DNA of 64,000 bases from Dyella_B jejuensis (GTDB lineage Bacteria; Pseudomonadota; Gammaproteobacteria; Xanthomonadales; Rhodanobacteraceae): NCBI RefSeq assembly GCF_044904675.1, contig NZ_JADIKJ010000001.1, forward strand, positions 248,001 to 312,000, written 5' to 3'. Under the pieces are notes generated by a model. The model was not told the DNA's origin. It worked only from the letters and a program-made list of their open reading frames with translations, and did no database searches. Below, in pieces: positions 1-8,990 of the stretch (position 1 is its first letter; each line of letters opens with the position of its first letter). Both the position numbers and the translations under genes were made by a program.

Positions 1-3000
1 TAGGCTCGAGCAAGTCCTCTTCCGAATTGACTGAGTGCGTGTCGACAGCGACGACCATCGACGGATCAACTTCTTGCTTCTTGAGTTCTTCAAGGAAACT
101 GATCAAGCGTGACATTTCGCGCTTAGGGTTGCGGAACCACTCCGTCGACCAGATTCGCCAGATTTTTCCCTTCCAGCCCAGGCCTTCCAAGATTTCCTGG
201 CGTATGCGATCACGATCGCGCACTGTGATCCCGGAATGGTAGGTGGCACCATCGCACTCGATCGCCGCCAAGAACAAGTGTGGGTACTTCGGATGTTTTA
301 CACATATGTCTATGCGATAACTCGCGACGCCCACTTGCGGCACGCAGTCGTAGCCCCATTGCTCCAAGGCCCTAATCACCGTCACCTCAAATTCGGACTC
401 TGGCGTCCGACCTGTGGGCTCACCCGGATCAAGGTTCAGTCGCCCCGTTTCCGCGTACATCAAGTAATCGCGCAACGCCTTCGTCCCCAACGGGGTACCA
501 GCGCCCACGACGATGTCCGAGTGCTTCATCGACGTGATCAGGAGCACTGACGATTTGGCACGTGTGAACAGCACGTTCAACCGGCGCCAGCCGCCACCTT
601 GGCTTATCGGGCCAAAGTTCTGGTGGACGCGGCTCGCGCCCGGCGGCGGACCATACGTAGTGGAAATAACGATGGTGTCGCGCTCATCACCTTGGACGTT
701 TTCCAGATTCTTGACGAAAATATCCTGCCCTTCATCGCTCCACTTGCTTCGGTAATCTTCCGCGCCTGGAACCGACTTCAGGCGCTCTTCCAATAACTCG
801 GCAATCAAATCGCGTTGACGAATGTTCAACGCAACAACACCCAGAGACAGTTCCGGGGTGTGAATGATGTGATCGACCACGGCGTCCACGACTGCGGCCG
901 CCTCGCGCACATTGATCTGGCTTTCGTAAACCGCGTTCCTGACGTAATGCATGCGAACACCAAGACCGCGTGAGCGCGGGAACGGTGCCGGGAACACAAT
1001 CAATTTGCCGTCGTAGAACTGTTTGTTCGAGAAGGCGATTAGGCTTTCGTGGCGCGACCGGTAGTGCCAACGCAGCGAACGAATCGGGCGGAAATGGCTG
1101 CTCGCCAAATCCAGGATCGACTCCGCCTCTTCCGCGACCGAGGGCTCCTGCCCGTCGTCGTCCGACTGCATTCGCGAAAAGAACGATGTTGGCGGCAACT
1201 GCTTGGGGTCACCCACGACGACCAACTGTTTACCGCGGGCGATCGCGCCGATAGCCTGCTCTGGCCGCATTTGAGATGCTTCATCCATGATCACCACGTC
1301 GAACATTTCGGGCGTGGTATGTAGATACTGTGCGACGGCCTGCGGCCCCATCATGAAGCAGGGTTTCAACTGCTGGATCGACTTCCCCGCACGCTTCAAC
1401 AAATCGCGCAAAGCAACCCGTGGCCGCGCCTGCGGCAGAAGGTGCTGAATCAAACTCATCTCGGTTTTATCAGCCACCCGTGTTCCGCTATGCCCAAGAT
1501 CCACCTTGGCCGAGCGGCGGTTTTGGTGGCTGATCTGCTTGCCCCGTAAGGCCACGAGTTCGCGATCCAATTGAGAAAACTCTCCGCGCGTATTGGTATG
1601 AACCGAACCGCTAAAGTTTTGCAACGCAGGTGTCTTGCGGAACAAGGCTTCAGCGATCGACGCGTAGAAGCGGTACAAGAACGCATCTACTAACAAGTCC
1701 GGGGACAAACCAGCGTCTTCTAGCGCCAATACGAACGCGTCCAAGCCTGCGCTTTCGCACTCGGCTCGGTAATGAACGTACAACGACCACGGGATCAACT
1801 CGTGGATGTACGCCAGCGCGTCTTTGATGAAGCCGCGCGTCATTTCGGTTCCTATCTCATCTACGGTCGAGTTGGGCAGCCAAGCCTCGATTTCCAGGGT
1901 GCCGAACTCTTCGAGTTCCAGCAGGGTTTCCCGTAACTGCTTCAAGTTTTCGCCGAACGTCGCGACACGTTTCTTCATATCGTCGAGTGCAGATCGCACT
2001 GACGGTGCCCACAACCTCTGCTTCGCCGCCAAGGGTAGATCGCTGTCAGCCACCGCCTGACCGAACTTCACTGCAGCCATGATCGCAGGCAATTCTTCGC
2101 GGAAGCGCGATGCCCGTTCACCCAGAACAGCCTTCAGTTCCGACGAGCCTGCGATCTGATTCGATTTTGCGAACAACTCGTGTGCTTGTTGGATCAGCAC
2201 TTGGCCTTGCTCTAATGTTTCGCCAGCGTGGACGGCGCCGGCGAAATCGTTGGACACCACGCGCAGTTGTCCCAGCAAGTTGTTCACTGCCGAAAGGCGT
2301 TGATTCCAGTTCTTGGCGTCGCTCCAACCTTGAAGCCGTGGGCAGTTGGAGTTGATCCAATCATCCAAACTTTGAAGCGCGCCGAAGTATGAGGCCACCT
2401 CCGCTTGCTTGGACGCTAAACCTGCAATGGTCGTACGTTCGACCGTCAGAGGATCGAGCGCGGCTTCGCCCACGCCGGCTTGCGCCAAACGCTCGCTGGC
2501 GCCCTTCAGCCATTTGGCGATCTTGGCGGCATCCAACAACGGAAAGTCTGACGGCAACGGCGAGACGCCGGCCGTGTGGGTCAGTGGACCTGAGTTGGTC
2601 CAGAGAGACCAACCTTTGCGGAGTTCAGACAATTCCTCCAGTTCGGCCAAACGCTGCGCGGCCACCATTTTTGTTTTGTCACGCGACAACGAACGATGCG
2701 CCTTGACGGCGGTGCGCCATGGTTTCTGAAAAGCGCGATACCACGTATCGCCTTCGCGCAACACCAAGATCCACTGGCGAAGTTCCGCGTCCTCTGGCGC
2801 CTGGTCCATGTAAAACCGCTGCGAAACGCCCTCCTCCATAGATTGGAGGCGAATGCGTTCGGCGTTGCCCCTGCTCAAAATGTCCGCCGCGTTGGGCTTC
2901 GCAAGTGCGGCGGATCGCATGTGCAACTGTGGCAACGGCGCGGCGGCACAAACTTCGATGATTGCCTTGAGTTTTTCGTCTCCTTCGGCCGAATCCTGCG

Positions 3001-5095
3001 CAAGACCAACTCGTTCCAACACCTTGTTCAGGCCTTCGCGCGCTTGGGCCCCCGCCTTCAGCAGCGCATCCAATCGTCGGGTGTTGTCCTCCAGTTCCCC
3101 AACCTGCAGGCCACCCAATCCGTTTTGGCGGATAAAAACCATGACCTTTTCGGTCAGGTGCGATTGCACCACCTTCCCATAGTCCACCTTACCCTGGGTC
3201 GCCGCTTCCAACTCCATGATTGCATTCAACGTCGCGTTGTTCTTCCTGAGAACATCGAGCGCGTTCTTCTGGTTCGCGTGATCCTTGCCAAAAACCACCG
3301 GAAGTACGTCGACGGCTGTATCGTCCGCCAACAACGCTTTCAGGTTCTCGACTTTCTCGATCAGTCTGGATGAATCCGCCAAACCGTTCGCTTCGTCTTC
3401 GCGCAAACCGTACGTATCCATCAGTTCTTTGCTCGCCGCTTTGGCCGCTTCGACGAACGTTAACGCGCGCTGGAAGACCTTTTCGATCGCCAAATCGTCG
3501 CCTGGTGCAAGGCTGTCAGGAAAGAACCCCCAGTAAGGACTACTGGTGTCGTAGTACCCAATGTCCTTGAAGGTCTGCGCCAGCGATTTGACATGGTTGA
3601 GATTGCTTTCGAGCGTCGGGGCGTTGGATTGTGGCGCGGACTTGACGGTCACGCCGATCAATTTCTCGGTGAAGTCGCCCAACTTGACCCGGCTGTGTTC
3701 GGCACGCCATAACACTTGGTGGATCGTGATACCCAACTGGTTGCCCGTCACTGTGTTCAACAACTTTGCGTATTGATCGAGTTTATGCCTGCGGTCAGCA
3801 AGCCTTTCGATGGTTGTTTCCAACCCAGACGGCGGAGCCGTCCTCAAATCCAATCGGCTTTCAAGGGCTTCGAGGACCTGGCGCTTGTTCGTTTTGTTCG
3901 AGTGGAGTTCAAGCAAGAAAGGATCCAAGCCGGCGGCTTGAAGTCGACGCTGGACCACTTGCAGCGCCGTCAACTTCTCGGCCACGAACAACACCGATTT
4001 TCCCGCGTGGAGGCAAGCGGCGATGATGTTGGTGATCGTCTGGGATTTGCCGGTTCCAGGCGGACCTTCAATCACGAGCGATTTGCCCGCCATCACATCG
4101 ACGATGGCGCTGTGTTGCGAACTGTCGGCATCGTAAATCAACGGAAGGTCCGCCGACGGCAGCCGATCCAAATCGTATTCCTCGGCGTAGCCTTGCCCGG
4201 TCGCTTCGTTGCCCCCCGTGAAAATCTGCTTGATCACGGGGTGGTTCAAGAGCGTGGACTGGCCGTTCACGTCCACCCAGTTGTCCGGATCGAGACCGCG
4301 AATCACGAGCATGTTGGCGAACGACAGCAGCGCCAGTGTCATGCTCCGACGCACCTTCCATTTTGGGCGCCGCTCGATCAATTTGCCGATTTGCCGAAAA
4401 TATGTTTCGACGCCTTCGTCTTCTTCTGGAAACTCGGGTAACGTGAAGTTGTGATCCCGTTTCAACCGCTCGCGGAGCGAAAGGTTTTCCTCGATTTCTT
4501 CGCCCGTGTACGCAAGGTTGAAAACGACCTCATGTGCTAGTTGAATGTAGTCGAGTTTGACAGGCACACACACAAGGGGCGCCGACAACACTTTGTCGGA
4601 GCCGGGATTTTCCGTGTAATCCAAACACCCCAACACCAAATAAAGCATGTTGGCGCCCGTTTCTTCCAACGCCAGGCGCGCTTCACGATCGATCTTGCGA
4701 AAGTGTTTGGCAAGGTCTTCGTCGTAGTGCTGGACGCGGGCGATCTTCGCATCGCCCCGACTCTCCGAGATTTCTTCCAGTTCGATGTTCAAACCCAGGC
4801 GGAGCGCGTGTTCCTTCGGCTCGGGTTTGACCGAGCGATCGTGCTTGACGACCCACTCGTCGCGTCTCGGATCGGGAATCGGCACGATTTGAACCGTGCC
4901 AGGGTTGGCGCCCGTCAACCGACGGTATGTGTCATCCAAACGCCCTGGCACCAAGGATAACGCCTTGCCAGCGGTGATCTTGAAGTTGAGCAATCGGTTG
5001 CGCGCGGTCAGATCCAGCAATCGGTGCTGAAGTCGGCGCAACACCTCTGGAATGGGCAGGCTGCCATCGAAGACATTGGTCGTTTCGGCGTCCAT
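1..5095 (-). CDS. DUF4011/UPF1-like SF1 helicase with C-terminal Vsr/MTES_1575-type nuclease (C-terminus cut by window edge)
   Basis: One open frame of 1,698 codons runs off the left edge. It starts at ATG 5095, behind GGGAGAGG. Residues about 20-45 hold the DUF4011 signature LLDLTARNRLLNF. Walker A is GPPGTGKS at 344-351. A long charged, probably coiled-coil insertion separates it from motif II DEAS (1271-1274), motif III GDPKQLPP (1295-1302), a WHYRSRHESL motif, VQGDERD (1467-1473) and FTRAK near 1510. Residues about 1560-1650 form a PD-(D/E)XK-like domain with YRID near 1590 and AIECDGATYH near 1613, then a conserved WRIWSTEWFRNP. The family is COG1112; such helicase-nuclease fusions are frequent in bacterial defence islands. 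Here it sits at an island end behind a methyltransferase stub, so an anti-phage role is a reasonable inference but unproven. Helicase polarity and substrate cannot be read from sequence. Confidence 0.9.
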   Translation of the reverse strand, partial: MDAETTNVFDGSLPIPEVLRRLQHRLLDLTARNRLLNFKITAGKALSLVPGRLDDTYRRLTGANPGTVQIVPIPDPRRDEWVVKHDRSVKPEPKEHALRLGLNIELEEISESRGDAKIARVQHYDEDLAKHFRKIDREARLALEETGANMLYLVLGCLDYTENPGSDKVLSAPLVCVPVKLDYIQLAHEVVFNLAYTGEEIEENLSLRERLKRDHNFTLPEFPEEDEGVETYFRQIGKLIERRPKWKVRRSMTLALLSFANMLVIRGLDPDNWVDVNGQSTLLNHPVIKQIFTGGNEATGQGYAEEYDLDRLPSADLPLIYDADSSQHSAIVDVMAGKSLVIEGPPGTGKSQTITNIIAACLHAGKSVLFVAEKLTALQVVQRRLQAAGLDPFLLELHSNKTNKRQVLEALESRLDLRTAPPSGLETTIERLADRRHKLDQYAKLLNTVTGNQLGITIHQVLWRAEHSRVKLGDFTEKLIGVTVKSAPQSNAPTLESNLNHVKSLAQTFKDIGYYDTSSPYWGFFPDSLAPGDDLAIEKVFQRALTFVEAAKAASKELMDTYGLREDEANGLADSSRLIEKVENLKALLADDTAVDVLPVVFGKDHANQKNALDVLRKNNATLNAIMELEAATQGKVDYGKVVQSHLTEKVMVFIRQNGLGGLQVGELEDNTRRLDALLKAGAQAREGLNKVLERVGLAQDSAEGDEKLKAIIEVCAAAPLPQLHMRSAALAKPNAADILSRGNAERIRLQSMEEGVSQRFYMDQAPEDAELRQWILVLREGDTWYRAFQKPWRTAVKAHRSLSRDKTKMVAAQRLAELEELSELRKGWSLWTNSGPLTHTAGVSPLPSDFPLLDAAKIAKWLKGASERLAQAGVGEAALDPLTVERTTIAGLASKQAEVASYFGALQSLDDWINSNCPRLQGWSDAKNWNQRLSAVNNLLGQLRVVSNDFAGAVHAGETLEQGQVLIQQAHELFAKSNQIAGSSELKAVLGERASRFREELPAIMAAVKFGQAVADSDLPLAAKQRLWAPSVRSALDDMKKRVATFGENLKQLRETLLELEEFGTLEIEAWLPNSTVDEIGTEMTRGFIKDALAYIHELIPWSLYVHYRAECESAGLDAFVLALEDAGLSPDLLVDAFLYRFYASIAEALFRKTPALQNFSGSVHTNTRGEFSQLDRELVALRGKQISHQNRRSAKVDLGHSGTRVADKTEMSLIQHLLPQARPRVALRDLLKRAGKSIQQLKPCFMMGPQAVAQYLHTTPEMFDVVIMDEASQMRPEQAIGAIARGKQLVVVGDPKQLPPTSFFSRMQSDDDGQEPSVAEEAESILDLASSHFRPIRSLRWHYRSRHESLIAFSNKQFYDGKLIVFPAPFPRSRGLGVRMHYVRNAVYESQINVREAAAVVDAVVDHIIHTPELSLGVVALNIRQRDLIAELLEERLKSVPGAEDYRSKWSDEGQDIFVKNLENVQGDERDTIVISTTYGPPPGASRVHQNFGPISQGGGWRRLNVLFTRAKSSVLLITSMKHSDIVVGAGTPLGTKALRDYLMYAETGRLNLDPGEPTGRTPESEFEVTVIRALEQWGYDCVPQVGVASYRIDICVKHPKYPHLFLAAIECDGATYHSGITVRDRDRIRQEILEGLGWKGKIWRIWSTEWFRNPKREMSRLISFLEELKKQEVDPSMVVAVDTHSVNSEEDLLEP

Positions 5096-5229
5096 TCCTC
5101 TCCCTTCACCAACCGCCAAAAATGTTGGGCAAAGAACCGCCGCGGGCGGCGTTGCACGCCCCCGCATGACCCTCGACGTTGGTGTTGAAAAACCCCATCG
5201 AAATAGTCATTCGCCCCCCAATGACCGGA

Positions 5230-5422
5230 TTATGCCTCAGTTGATTTCGTCCGCTCGCTCGCAGACGCGGATTTGAGGTCATCGAGGCTGCCGTCTTCGA
5301 TCAGCATTGAGCGAGTCCGGATCGCCGTAGGAAAGGCTGGTCACGGGCCCCAAGAGCCTATACGGAGCCACGGCGGCGCGCGCCAGGTCGGCGTCGCGGT
5401 TGAACCAGGACAACAAGGGCAT
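5230..5422 (-). pseudogene. N-terminal fragment of a site-specific DNA adenine methyltransferase (COG2189/Mod-like), frameshifted
   Basis: An ATG at 5422, 9 nt behind GGGGAA, opens a 47-codon frame beginning MPLLSWFNRDADLA and carrying APYRLL and SYGDPDS. It ends at a TGA at 5279-5281. In another frame, from about 5307, the sequence continues MLIEDGSLDDLKS and stops at 5230-5232. Joined across a frameshift near 5308, this follows the N-terminal pattern of Mod-like methyltransferases as I remember it (MPxLxW, then PYRLL, then xYGDPDSxNMLIxxDNLxALK). The catalytic DPPY region and everything after it are missing, so it is a dead remnant. It lies 134 bp upstream of the helicase gene on the same strand. 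Confidence 0.6.
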
Positions 5423-5721
5423 CGAATCGGGTTCCCCGGGAAATGGCAACGGTACCCTGACCCGTGAGGATACCTGCCAGCCTTCTCGGCACTTGAGACA
5501 CCCCGCTATGTGCCGCTCCTTCTACAGTCCGGCCGGGGCGCCGCGACGCGGGCCACATCTCAGCATTCAACCACTCGAAACGGGGGCGGAAGGAGAGAAG
5601 TGATATGTGGGTTCAAGCCCCCTCTCGCCCTGCCCGAGAACTGTGGAGCGCCAAGGAACCCCAAAACGCTCACCGTGAACGTCAGGAAAAATATTTTCTT
5701 CAGGTTTATTCAAAAATATGT
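5423..5721. other. Island-end DNA with no recognised gene
   Basis: Short open frames occur on both strands, but none has a convincing start, codon pattern or family motif. A T-loop-like string near 5611-5622 lacks the rest of a tRNA. The stretch probably is degraded island DNA between the methyltransferase stub and the attachment region. Confidence 0.4.
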
Positions 5722-5743
5722 GGTGTCCCCATCGGTGTCCCCA
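5722..5743 (+). repeat. Two direct 10-bp repeats GGTGTCCCCA, possible integrase arm sites
   Basis: GGTGTCCCCA occurs at 5722-5731 and again at 5734-5743, 12 bp apart from start to start, about 150 bp from the tRNA junction. Short direct repeats at this kind of distance are what tyrosine integrases use as arm-type binding sites. That function is inferred from position only. Confidence 0.45.
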
Positions 5744-5781
5744 CGTCCCGTAATGCATTGTTCTTCCGTCATTTTCTGATA

Positions 5782-5810
5782 TGACATCTACGTTTTGAAC
5801 GTAGATGTCA
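5782..5810. repeat. Perfect 13-bp dyad (29-bp palindromic site) related to the tRNA junction site
   Basis: TGACATCTACGTT and its exact reverse complement flank a TTG centre. The outer arms TGACATCTAC and GTAGATGTCA, separated by 9 bp, match the arms of the junction site at 5882-5910 (TGACTTCTAC, GTAGAAGTCG, also 9 bp apart). The two sites are exactly 100 bp apart. It could be a second integrase core site, a site left by another insertion, or a regulatory dyad. No T-run follows, so a simple terminator is unlikely. Confidence 0.6.
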
Positions 5811-5881
5811 CAATGGGCGAAAACTGACACCAACTCACTGTATTTGAAAGATTTTTTGAATCATCAAAAGCGCAAAAAAAT

Positions 5882-5937
<56 letters not shown>

Positions 5938-5948
5938 ATGTTTTTCCG

Positions 5949-5976
5949 AAAAAGCCGGCCAAACAGCCGGCTTTTT
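5949..5976 (+). terminator. Rho-independent terminator of the target tRNA-Pro gene
   Basis: AAAAAGCCGGC at 5949-5959 pairs perfectly with GCCGGCTTTTT at 5966-5976 over a 6-nt loop. It lies 11 nt after the tRNA CCA end and belongs to the original chromosomal tRNA gene, which fixes the right boundary of the island. Confidence 0.85.
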
Positions 5977-6005
5977 CATGCCACGCAGCGGGCCTGCCGG
6001 TTACA

Positions 6006-7484
6006 TCAGATGCACGCCTTGAGCTGACGCACACCTTCGCGAAGTTCGTGCACGCTCGCCCCGGAATAGCCAAGGATCACGCCGCCTCTCGGCGGTGGCG
6101 CGGCATAGCAGAGCGAAAGCGGCCGGGCGGAGATGCCTTTCTGCGCGGCCTTGATCGATACCGCCACATCGTCCACGCCGCGCGGCAGCAAGGCGGCCAG
6201 TTGCATGCCCGCCTGGGCACCGATGACCTGCAAGCGGCCGTCCATATGTTTGTCGATGGCTTCCAGCAAGGCGTTCCGGCGCTCCAGGTAAAGCATCCGC
6301 ATGCGGCGGATATGCCGTGCGAATTGTCCTTCGCCAATGAAGTCGGCAAGGACAATTTGGTACAGCGTTGAGGAGAACGTATCGAAGGCATCGCGAACCG
6401 CGGCGAATGCGCAAACCAGGTCTTCGGGAACGACCACATAGCCCACCCGCAGCGCAGGAAACATCACTTTGCTGAACGTGCCGACGTAGATGACACGATC
6501 GCCGCTATCCATGCCTTGCAGCGACGCGAGCGGGCGGCCGCCGAAGCGGTATTCGCTGTCGTAGTCGTCTTCGATGATCCAGGCTCCGGTGCGGGTAGCC
6601 CAATTGAGCAGTTGCATGCGGCGTGTGGCGCTCATGGTGCAACCAAGCGGAAATTGATGCGAGGGGGAAATATACGCCGCGCGCGCGTGGCGGCTGCGAC
6701 GGATACCTTCATCCACCACGAGCCCTTCCTCGTCCACCGGAACGGGCACGATGTCCGCGCCCACGGTTTTCAGCGCCTGCCGCGCGCCGGGATAGCCGGG
6801 ATCTTCCATCCACACGCGATCCTTCGCTTCCAGCAGGGCATGCATGCAGATCTGCAAGCCCTGCTGCGACCCGGTAGTGATCAGAATCCGGGAGGCATCG
6901 CAACGCACCGCGCGGACCGTCGCCAGGTAGTCGGCAATGACTTCGCGCAGTGGAAGGTACCCCATTGGATCGCCGTAGACCATGTGTTCGACGAGCGGCT
7001 GGCGCGCGTGGCGATGGACAAGTTTCGACCACGCGGCGACCGGAAAGTGATCGAGCGCCGGCAGGCCGACGCGAAAGGCCCCCTGGTTATTGGCCCATGT
7101 CTGGGCAGGCGCACGTAAACCGTCGACCCGTCGCGACGCCCGGCGCGAGTTGCCTTGCGCAACGTCATCCGGCGCGATACGCGCAGCGGCGGCGCCCGGT
7201 TTGAACGCTGCGCCCGGGATCGATCGCGCCACGCAGGTACCCGCGCCAACGAAGGTTTCCAGGTAGCCCTCGGCGTACAACTGCTCGTAGGCGCTCAGCA
7301 CTGGCACACGTGAAATGCCCAGCTCCCTGGCCAGGCTGCGGGTGGATGGCACACGTTGGCCCGGCCGCATCCGGCCATCCATGATGGCTCGCCGGAACCA
7401 TTCGGCCAGTTGGCCGTACATCGGCGCGCTGGCTGCGGCATCGAGCGCGATGGGGGGCAGGAACGCTGCGGGCATTCGTTTCAT
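6006..7484 (-). CDS. MocR-type transcriptional regulator (GntR helix-turn-helix fused to class I aminotransferase fold)
   Basis: The 492-aa protein starts at ATG 7484, behind GAGGG; a longer frame extends upstream without a better ribosome site. Residues about 15-85 are a GntR winged helix (PMYGQLAEWFRRAI, then RELGISRVPVLSAYEQL). After a linker comes an aminotransferase-like domain with ITTGSQQGL, EDPGYPG, IIEDDYDSEYR and the PLP lysine motif GTFSKVMFPALRVGY. MocR proteins bind PLP and often control vitamin B6 or amine metabolism genes, usually divergently transcribed ones. The neighbour on the other strand is an outer-membrane barrel gene, which may be its target. The regulated pathway is not identifiable. 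It is the first chromosomal gene after the island junction. Confidence 0.9.
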   Translation of the reverse strand: MKRMPAAFLPPIALDAAASAPMYGQLAEWFRRAIMDGRMRPGQRVPSTRSLARELGISRVPVLSAYEQLYAEGYLETFVGAGTCVARSIPGAAFKPGAAAARIAPDDVAQGNSRRASRRVDGLRAPAQTWANNQGAFRVGLPALDHFPVAAWSKLVHRHARQPLVEHMVYGDPMGYLPLREVIADYLATVRAVRCDASRILITTGSQQGLQICMHALLEAKDRVWMEDPGYPGARQALKTVGADIVPVPVDEEGLVVDEGIRRSRHARAAYISPSHQFPLGCTMSATRRMQLLNWATRTGAWIIEDDYDSEYRFGGRPLASLQGMDSGDRVIYVGTFSKVMFPALRVGYVVVPEDLVCAFAAVRDAFDTFSSTLYQIVLADFIGEGQFARHIRRMRMLYLERRNALLEAIDKHMDGRLQVIGAQAGMQLAALLPRGVDDVAVSIKAAQKGISARPLSLCYAAPPPRGGVILGYSGASVHELREGVRQLKACI

Positions 7485-7741
7485 GGCGGCCCTCAAGTGG
7501 CTATGGCAAATCATAGCGAAGTGGCTATTCAAGCCGACCACTGTCCAGCCTACCTTTTGCCCCGGACAGCCAAGGGAGGTGAACCGTGAGACGGATGAGC
7601 TGGAGGCCGCGAACCGACCGAACGGAACGGCTGCCACGGCTGCGGAATGTTGGTTCACACCATGCGGCCGGACATCAGTACTTGTCCGCACCGTTTCACT
7701 CGCTCTTTTTTTCCGGAAGCCGGCAGCAAGGCTCTGGAACG

Positions 7742-8758
7742 ATGCGCCATCCATTTGGCGCGGGCCCCATGACGGGTGTGAGGCGGTACTGGCCTATGCT
7801 GCTGAGTTTGCTGGGCTGGCTTGTGCGATCAGTACCCGCGCTCGCGCAGAGCGCTCCGGCCTTGCCGCCCGCCGTGTCCACCGAGCAATCGATGAGCGAT
7901 GCCTGGTGGACGGGCCCGATGCTGGCCAACTCGGCCGAAACGCTGCCACCCGGGCATTTTCTGTTCGAGCCTTATCTCTACGATATACGCTCGCCACACA
8001 CCGACAGCTTCGGTTCGCGTACCTACATGTTGTATGGACTGATGAACCGCTTGTCGATCGGGATCATTCCCGTGTTCGGCTACAACCGGCTCGGCAACGG
8101 ACCGAACAGTTCCGGCATTGGCGCCGGCGACTTGACCGTGCAGGCGCAATATCGGCTGACCGAATTCCAGCAAGGCAGCTGGCTGCCCACGACGGCGATC
8201 CAGTGGCAGGAAACCTTGCCGACCGGTCGTTATGACGAACTTGGCAATCATCCGGCCAATGGCCTTGGCGCGGGTACGTACACCACGACCCTGGCGCTCA
8301 ACACGCAGACGTACCTGTGGCTGCCGACTGGTCGCATCCTGCGTGTGCGCTTCAACGTATCGGAGGCGTTCTCGCAACCCGCGCGCGTCAAGGATGTCAG
8401 CGTCTACGGCACCAGCCAGGGATTTCGCGGCACCGTGCAGCCGGGCAAGGGCCTGTTTGCCGACCTGGCCATCGAGTACAGCCTGACCGAGCGCTGGGTA
8501 TTGGCGCTCGATGCCACCTACAGCCACAACGGCAATACCCGCGTGGCGGGTGAAAACATCCTCGATCCGGCCAGCCTTTCCTTTCCGCAACAGGTACGGC
8601 TGGATTCCGGCCCGAGCGAAGCGTTCGGCATTGCGCCGGCCATCGAATACAACTGGTCGCCGACATTGGGCGTGCTGCTGGGCACGCGGGTGATTTTCGG
8701 TGGACATAACAGCACCGGCTCGGTCACGCCTGCGATCGCAATCAATTACGTGTACTGA
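7742..8758 (+). CDS. Outer-membrane beta-barrel protein, MetA-pathway-of-phenol-degradation-like
   Basis: This predicted barrel has 338 aa from ATG 7742 (AAGG 11 nt upstream); a second ATG at 7769 would also leave the signal peptide whole. A hydrophobic segment (WPMLLSLLGWLV) ends near PALAQSA, a signal peptidase I site. The rest is alternating beta strands with aromatic girdles and a final tyrosine (AINYVY), the usual end of an outer-membrane barrel. Patterns such as YGLMNRLSIGI and GAGDLTVQAQYRL resemble the PF13557 family, whose members are found with aromatic-degradation genes. No such genes are nearby, so substrate and role are unknown. It is divergent from the MocR regulator. Confidence 0.7.
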   Translation: MRHPFGAGPMTGVRRYWPMLLSLLGWLVRSVPALAQSAPALPPAVSTEQSMSDAWWTGPMLANSAETLPPGHFLFEPYLYDIRSPHTDSFGSRTYMLYGLMNRLSIGIIPVFGYNRLGNGPNSSGIGAGDLTVQAQYRLTEFQQGSWLPTTAIQWQETLPTGRYDELGNHPANGLGAGTYTTTLALNTQTYLWLPTGRILRVRFNVSEAFSQPARVKDVSVYGTSQGFRGTVQPGKGLFADLAIEYSLTERWVLALDATYSHNGNTRVAGENILDPASLSFPQQVRLDSGPSEAFGIAPAIEYNWSPTLGVLLGTRVIFGGHNSTGSVTPAIAINYVY

Positions 8759-8990
8759 AAAACGTGAGCAACGGCAGCAATGCAATACGGCGCATGCTTA
8801 TCGATCAGCAGTAAGTCGACTGCCACACGAATTGGCGATGCGCGATCACCACGACTCGCGTCGATCCGAACGAGCGCGTCATCCCATGCTTGCGGCAAGA
8901 ACCAAGAGGTAAAGCGGATTGCGCCGCTCCGCCCAGCCCGCCAGTATGATCCTATGGTTCGCCACCCCACGGTTCAAAAGGAGATCGTCG

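Noticed and set aside
2696..4960. Long plus-strand open frames across the helicase gene (for example 2696-3373, 3716-4441, 4541-4960)
   Set aside because: They are antisense to the helicase gene, whose own frame is unbroken and full of motifs.
5600..5636. A T-loop-like string (gggttcaagcccc) that could mark a second tRNA
   Set aside because: The stem is only three pairs and neither acceptor nor anticodon arm can be found.
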